From: Hymenobacter ginkgonis
GTDB lineage: Bacteria > Bacteroidota > Bacteroidia > Cytophagales > Hymenobacteraceae
DNA length: 64,000 nucleotides
NCBI RefSeq assembly: GCF_009755225.1
Contig: NZ_WQKZ01000002.1
Coordinates: forward strand, 868,001-932,000
Direction: 5' to 3'
Below the pieces are notes generated by a model. It worked only from the letters and a program-made list of their open reading frames with translations. It did not search any database and was not told the DNA's origin. Position numbers and translations under genes: made by a program. Below, piece after piece: positions 59,801 through 64,000 of the stretch (positions within the stretch are counted from its first letter, which is position 1; each line of letters starts with the position of its first letter).

Positions 59801-62800
59801 CTGGACAGCATGCCGATGGTGGGTAGGGTTACTACTCCCGTCGTGGTGTTGTAGCTAGCACCGGTGATGGCTACGCCCGTCGAGTCGGTGATGGTGACGC
59901 CGCCCGTTAGGCCAGTCGGCAGCAATACGCTCTCAACTACGCTGGTAGCCGCATTGGGCCCGCGGTTGCCGGCCCGCACTCGGAAAGTTACGGCTGCGCC
60001 GGGCGCCACATTGGCGCTGGTGGTGCTGATGGTCGTATAGATGTTGGCATCGGTGGTCGAAGCCGTCGATACGCTGGTTGTAACCGTCGAGGTGTTGTCG
60101 CTCAGCACGGTTTCGGCCGTGGTGGTGCTAACGGTAGCTTTGGCCGTGATGGCCGAGCCCGGGGCTACAAAGCTGATGGTGTTGTTCACCAGGCTGCCGC
60201 TGGCCAGCGTGCCCAGGCTCGGGAAGGTTACTACCCCCGACGTGCCGTCGTAGGTGCCACCGTTCGAGATGTAAACCGGGGTGAGGCCCTTGGGTATCTC
60301 TACCGATTGGGCTACGGCGGCGGCCGCCGAGGGGCCGTTGTTGGTCGTTACCAAGCTGTAGGTGGTCAGGGTGCCGGCTACCGTCGAGGCCGGGCCCGAG
60401 AGGACGGTGGCGAGGTTGGTGCCCGGCGTGGCCGACACAGTAGCCGACTGCGCGTTGTTGGCCGTGCGGCCCATTTCGTTGGTAGTGGTGCCGCTGGCTG
60501 CCGTGGCCGTGACTGTGCCGGTAGAGGGCACCGTGAAGGAGATGGCCGAGTTGATGGTCGTGCCGCTCGGAATAGCCGTGCCGCTCGTGCCATAGGTGTA
60601 GGTTACTACCCCCGTCGTGGGGTTGTAGCTCGCCGTAGTGCCGGCATCCACCGAAATCGAAATACCAGCCAGGTTGGCGGGCAGCTGCACTTGCAGCGTG
60701 GGGGTGGCCGCCGGGTTGGGGCCGCCGTTGGTGAACTTCACATTGAAGGTGCCGGTCTGGCCGGTAGCTACCGCAGCGTTGGCCGCCGAAACAGTCGCCG
60801 CCACATCCGCAATCGCGCCAATGGTGGAAGTAAACGTAGCCGCGTTGTTTGTGGCGCTGGTTTCAGCGGTGGTCGTCGTTACGTTGCTAGTCTGGGCAAA
60901 CGAGCCCGTAGTGTTGGGCGCCGTAAAGCTGTACGTGAACGTGTTGGTGGCGCCGCTGGCCAAAGTAGCCGCCGTGCCGAAGGTAATAACGTTGCCGACG
61001 GGCGAGTAGGGCAAGCCGCCGACCAGCACGTTGGTGGCCCCGGCGGGCAGGGTCACGGTCTGCAACACGGAGCTAGCCGCCGAAGGACCGTAGTTGGTAT
61101 ACGTAGCCGTGAAGGTGCCCGAGGGCTGGCCGGCATTCAGGGCCAGCGGGCCCGCCAGCGTCGTGCTCACATCGGCCACCAGCGTCACGCCCAAAGAAAG
61201 CGAGCTGGTGTTGTTTTCCGTAACCGGGTCGGCCGTGGCCGTACCGATGGTCGAGGTAACGGCTACCGGCCCGGCGGCCGGCGCCGTGAACGTGATAACC
61301 GAGCTGGCGTCGCCGCCGTTGGCTAGGCTCGCTACGTTGGGGTAGGTAACCAAGCCGCTGGTCGAGTTGTAGGCCGCGCCGGTGATAACGGCACCCAGCG
61401 CATCCTTGATAACCACGTTGGCCAGGCCAGCTACCAGCTGCACTTGCCGCGTAACGGCCGTGGCAGTAAGGGCGCCGTTGTTGACGAATGCCACGTTGAG
61501 CGTAGCCGTTTGGCCAGCTGCTACCGGGTTAGTAGGAGCCGTAACCGTGGTGGCTACGTCGGCAATGCAGCTCGAGCCCGCTACGCTGTTGGCGATGCTG
61601 TTGCTGATTTGGGTGTTGCTAACCCCGCCCGAGCCGGCGGCCGACCCGAAGGCGACGCCGCCTTTGGTGGTGCCGTTAGCGCCGCCGGTGGCCGAAGAAG
61701 CCGTAGCTACCGCGCTGTTGGCGAAGATGACGCCGCCACCGCCGCCGCCGCCGGGGCCGTGGGCGCCGTTCGCCGTGTTGTTGCCCGTGTTGCTGCCACC
61801 CGTGCCGCCATTAGCGGTCAGCACGATGTTGGCCAGGCCCGCGGGGTTGGTAGCCGTTACCAAGATGGTGCCGCCGGCCCCGCCGCCGCCGCTGCCGTCG
61901 TCGGCTAGGCTGGTGTTGGCGCTGCCGCCGTTGGCCAGTATGCTGCCCGTGCCGCTTACGCTGCCCGTGCGCAGCAGCACAATGCCGCCGCCCGGAGCGC
62001 CGCTGCTAGCCGCGCCGCCGCCGGGGGTGCCGGTGGCGTTGTTGGTGGTGCCGGCGCCGCCGCCGCCACCTAGTACAAGGCGGCTGCTGGTCACGACGCC
62101 AAAGTAAGCACCGGGCTCACCGCCCACGGCTTCGTTGGTGCCGGCAAACTTGTTGCCGCCGCGGCCGCCTACGCCGCCGTTGGCGCCGCCGCCGCCGCCG
62201 CTGTTGTCAATGTTGTTGCCGCCGCCGCCGCCGGCGTTGCCAGGGGCGCCGCGGCCGCTGGTGCCGCCGGGGTAGCCGTCGGTTGTGAGGGTCAGGGTCG
62301 TGTTGGTGGTTGCATCGGTGGGGGTAGTCGGCGCGTTTACGTAGTGCGGCGTGCCGGCTGTGCCTTCGCCTTTCTGGGCGTTGGCATCGGCAGCTGTCGT
62401 GTTCACGTAGTCGGCCTGGTTGCCCGCGGCCGTAGCCTGCGTGCGGCCGCCACCGCCGCGGAAGCCGCGAGCCGAAGCGTCAATCACCGCATTGGTGCCG
62501 AAGGTCGTTTGCCCGGCCACGTCGAGGGCCAGAATGCCGCCGGTAGTGCCGTTCCAGGGGGTAGGCACAATGGTGCCGCTCAGGGTCAGGGTTGTGTACT
62601 GGGGCACGCGTATCACCTGGAAGCGCTGCTGCCCGGTGGTAGTGGTCGCGTTCGCGTTGATGTAGCTGTTCTTGAGGCCCGAAACCAGGGCGATAATGCC
62701 GCCCGTGCCCGCCGTGATGGGGGCAGTGTTGTTGGCCACTACATACTCGTAGGTGCCGGCCGTGAAGTTGGTGTTCAGGTTGCCGCTGGCGCCGCCACCA

Positions 62801-64000
62801 GCCACGCCGTCGCCGTAGGCATCGGTATTCGTGTAGTTGATATCAGCCCCCTGCATCTGCACAACCAGCAGCAGGTCGCCCTTCGAAATAGTAGTAGGCG
62901 TACCCGTAGTGGTGCTGCCAATGGTAGCGGCGCCCACGGTGATGCTCGTGGCATTCACCGCGGCCGATTGGGTACCGGGGTAGTAGGTGTCGGGGTTAGC
63001 GTCGAGCGTTTTGGCGCCGTCTTTGCCCGCTGTGGCGCAGGCGGCGGGCGTGCCGGCCGCGCCGGTGTTGGTTACCGGAATGGCGTAGGTGGCAGTGGGG
63101 CTGGCAATGCCCGCGTCATCGGTGGCGATATACGTGAAGCCGGCCGTGCCGCTAAACGAGGCCGCCGGCGCAAACGACAGCTGCGTCGCCTGGGTCGGCG
63201 TCAGTACCAGGCCCGGGAAGGCGGCCGTGGTCAGGGCCACGCCGTTTACGTAGTAAGTGCCCTGCGTAGCGGGGGGTAGGGCCGTGATGGTGTACGAAGT
63301 TATCGTGCCTTCGGCCGTAGCGCTCAGGCTGTTGATGCTGGCTGCGTCCTGGCCGCTGGGGCGGCTGGCGTTGGTGATGTCGTTGGCCACGGGCGCCAAG
63401 CGGCACCAAGTAAGGCGGTCGATGCCCAATACCTGGTTATTGACAGTAGTGGCCGTCGTAACGTTGCGGTACCGAATAGTGAGCGACGTAACCGGGCTGG
63501 CAAACGTGGCAATTACTGATGCATCCGTGGGGCTGCTGCTGCCTCCTACAGCTGGGTTGGCAGTAGCAGTATTGGCATTAATAGTAAAGAAAGTTGAGGC
63601 TGTGTTCACCTTGGTAAGGGTAGGCGTTACAGCGGTGGCACCGTCGCTGCCAACACCCGTAAACCGCACCTCATCGGTGTAGCCACTGCTGGGCGTTAAA
63701 GCACCTAAAACGCCGGCTGCGGTAAAAGACCCGTCGATGTCCTGCACCTGCACACTCAGGTTCGATACAGCCCGGCTAAACTTGTAGGTTACCGTGGAGG
63801 TACCATTGGCCGCCGTATAATCGGCCGACCAGCCCAACGTTTGCACCCCATTCACTTGGGCCACTGAGAATATGCTATTGGCATCGCCCGAAGCGTACGT
63901 GGTGGTGACGTTGGTAGTCGAAGTAGCCGTGGGCGCGTTTTCCGGGCCCCGGTTTTTCCAGCTGCCATCCGTGGCTGGCCGGGTAGCGTAGTTCAGCGAA
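56824..64000 (-). CDS. Giant T9SS-exported DUF11-repeat surface protein, paralogue 2 (5' end outside window)
   Basis: The frame is open to the right edge (readable as SLNYATRPATDGSW, then KNRGPENAPTATS), so at least 2391 residues are present and the signal peptide lies outside. Visible order: beta-sandwich (63.3-63.99 kb); cadherin-like segment (about 63.1-63.3 kb); glycine-rich module (about 61.65-62.3 kb, SGGGGGANGGVGGRGG); nine DUF11 repeats (about 57.9-61.6 kb; ADVATTVTAP, ADVSTTLAGP, GDVATTLTGP and similar); cadherin-like PVANAVVNALQTPEG; fibronectin-like LPVSLTAFTAQAVQNRDALL; and a type A sorting domain (VALSLYPNPAQRTTQL to VLRLTKE). Order and repeats match paralogue 1 collinearly. It is probably a surface stalk or adhesin. 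Confidence 0.93.
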   Translation of the reverse strand, partial: SLNYATRPATDGSWKNRGPENAPTATSTTNVTTTYASGDANSIFSVAQVNGVQTLGWSADYTAANGTSTVTYKFSRAVSNLSVQVQDIDGSFTAAGVLGALTPSSGYTDEVRFTGVGSDGATAVTPTLTKVNTASTFFTINANTATANPAVGGSSSPTDASVIATFASPVTSLTIRYRNVTTATTVNNQVLGIDRLTWCRLAPVANDITNASRPSGQDAASINSLSATAEGTITSYTITALPPATQGTYYVNGVALTTAAFPGLVLTPTQATQLSFAPAASFSGTAGFTYIATDDAGIASPTATYAIPVTNTGAAGTPAACATAGKDGAKTLDANPDTYYPGTQSAAVNATSITVGAATIGSTTTGTPTTISKGDLLLVVQMQGADINYTNTDAYGDGVAGGGASGNLNTNFTAGTYEYVVANNTAPITAGTGGIIALVSGLKNSYINANATTTTGQQRFQVIRVPQYTTLTLSGTIVPTPWNGTTGGILALDVAGQTTFGTNAVIDASARGFRGGGGRTQATAAGNQADYVNTTAADANAQKGEGTAGTPHYVNAPTTPTDATTNTTLTLTTDGYPGGTSGRGAPGNAGGGGGNNIDNSGGGGGANGGVGGRGGNKFAGTNEAVGGEPGAYFGVVTSSRLVLGGGGGAGTTNNATGTPGGGAASSGAPGGGIVLLRTGSVSGTGSILANGGSANTSLADDGSGGGGAGGTILVTATNPAGLANIVLTANGGTGGSNTGNNTANGAHGPGGGGGGGVIFANSAVATASSATGGANGTTKGGVAFGSAAGSGGVSNTQISNSIANSVAGSSCIADVATTVTAPTNPVAAGQTATLNVAFVNNGALTATAVTRQVQLVAGLANVVIKDALGAVITGAAYNSTSGLVTYPNVASLANGGDASSVITFTAPAAGPVAVTSTIGTATADPVTENNTSSLSLGVTLVADVSTTLAGPLALNAGQPSGTFTATYTNYGPSAASSVLQTVTLPAGATNVLVGGLPYSPVGNVITFGTAATLASGATNTFTYSFTAPNTTGSFAQTSNVTTTTAETSATNNAATFTSTIGAIADVAATVSAANAAVATGQTGTFNVKFTNGGPNPAATPTLQVQLPANLAGISISVDAGTTASYNPTTGVVTYTYGTSGTAIPSGTTINSAISFTVPSTGTVTATAASGTTTNEMGRTANNAQSATVSATPGTNLATVLSGPASTVAGTLTTYSLVTTNNGPSAAAAVAQSVEIPKGLTPVYISNGGTYDGTSGVVTFPSLGTLASGSLVNNTISFVAPGSAITAKATVSTTTAETVLSDNTSTVTTSVSTASTTDANIYTTISTTSANVAPGAAVTFRVRAGNRGPNAATSVVESVLLPTGLTGGVTITDSTGVAITGASYNTTTGVVTLPTIGMLSSSVKNLYLITVNAPASGLLTASASIAATTNDVMMADNLATADVTVSSPGDVATTLTGPTQVGAGQAVTYTVTTTNNGLAPAANVAQTVNIPAGLASVTLSGSGTYDTTTGVVTFPNITSQASGNSVLNTITYVAPATTSLVNVALVSSASPDNVRTNNRSAVTTAVEAISDIAVSITGPMSIVQGNQVDYAIVTTNNGPSSAANVATRVQLPPGLGTVVVSNAAAGAKYDNATGIVTFPTIANQAPGAEGTVTNIIRFNAPSNLSQLNATATVSVPGTVEESNYLNNTASIITTETAPTAVLTNLMTEISALPTTPVAGQSISLTVTTTNVKSTTAAPTGNATGVVQRVALEAGLTIIGTITNGGTYDPTTGIVTFPAIALTNGTAVTNTIVLSTPSSPTLQARALVTGDQSDPVAANNTDFLNLTVSPRADIATTVSGPTVVATGDAVTYSVVTLNNGPSPAATVKQTVTIPSGLAAASVTISGGGTYNSGSGVVTFPDIDSQEPGAGGQVMNTISFVAPSTSFTVVGNVSTTTVEPTAPGTLNNSSTVTVAPGNTAPVANAVVNALQTPEGNTAGPLLISPLSATDANGAGTIASYRITSIPDADIQGVLTLNGSPLAVGSVVTAANAASLRFDPVTGFIGNAFFGYTATDDQGVVSAASALYTIPVGLDLASTYATYNAGKGRANPYVTGDVLAQATDRNAATYTTTGIIYDATTGVKQTTAGNGIGDASLAGAGPTSNPTNTLPSGVSLDAATGRIYVSNASLLVNNLTAKTYSVNVTTTDLFGGITTVPVTFTIGAVPLPVSLTAFTAQAVQNRDALLNWSTASELNNAYFDVERSLDGTTFVKVGQVAGQGTKSTGTSYTFTDAGIGTRTSAPVYYRLQQVDLDGTATYSPVRTVSFTQAAVALSLYPNPAQRTTQLDLSQLPTTGSYHVTLLDATGRTVLSTTMGGGLPQPLDLNGLATGTYNVLVTGTSATGTPLRQVLRLTKE
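57017..57210 (-). repeat. 194-bp exact direct repeat, copy 2
   Basis: Identical to 47968-48161. Identity stops sharply on both sides, with the two genes diverging at once in flanking codons. Confidence 0.97.

Noticed and set aside
49500-61600. Periodic short DNA repeats that could suggest a CRISPR array
   Set aside because: The spacing is about 350-400 bp and follows DUF11 repeat units in an open reading frame. There are no identical short repeats with regular 30-40 bp spacers.

Overview
The window looks like a chromosomal segment of a GC-rich Bacteroidota of the Cytophagales, most likely Hymenobacter or a close relative. The evidence is SusC-type TonB receptors, C-terminal type IX secretion (T9SS) sorting domains, TAnnTTTG-type -7 boxes, no Shine-Dalgarno signals that I could pick out, and protein sequences that read like that genus. 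The genus is inferred; there is no rRNA in the window. I saw no tRNA, CRISPR array, transposase or phage gene.

Layout. 1-1.5 kb: 5' part of a TonB-dependent receptor (minus strand, running off the left edge). 1.7-14.4 kb: ordinary chromosomal genes: dxs, two small lipoproteins, an aldo/keto reductase, a Tat-exported Gfo/Idh oxidoreductase, a pirin, a fatty-acid desaturase, a cytochrome c plus sorbosone-dehydrogenase pair, an alpha/beta hydrolase, an outer-membrane protein and an SPW-family membrane protein. 14.5-20.3 kb: DUF1501, DUF1800 and a lamin-tail-domain secreted protein, all on the minus strand. 20.4-28.5 kb: asd, an unknown secreted protein, a CPBP protease, a copper-type pair (Met/His-rich outer-membrane protein divergent from a 16-Cys Csp-like protein), an MFS exporter, a small unknown protein and a thioredoxin-reductase-like flavoprotein. 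28.7-36.4 kb: a molybdenum locus: an HTH-only ModE-like regulator, a cysteine-free sulfite-oxidase-fold protein, a TonB receptor, a MoeB-rhodanese fusion, moaA, moaD, moaE and convergent moaC. 36.9-64 kb: four T9SS cargo genes, three of them giant: a 2665-residue G8/beta-helix adhesin-like protein, a 614-residue TIG-domain protein, and two tandem paralogues of 2833 and more than 2391 residues built from DUF11 repeats and a glycine-rich module.

Two kinds of sequence structure overlay the genes. One is a family of intergenic inverted repeats with a GAACGTC(A/C)TGCT-type stem, at least eight copies, mostly at gene 3' ends or in convergent gaps. The other is a very frequent G-rich word (GGGGGTAGGG and its complement), in genes and between them and even supplying stop codons. 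The best candidates for something undescribed are the molybdenum locus that includes an outer-membrane TonB receptor and a Cys-less SUOX-fold protein, and the tandem giant DUF11/Gly-rich surface proteins with a 194-bp exactly identical 3' segment.
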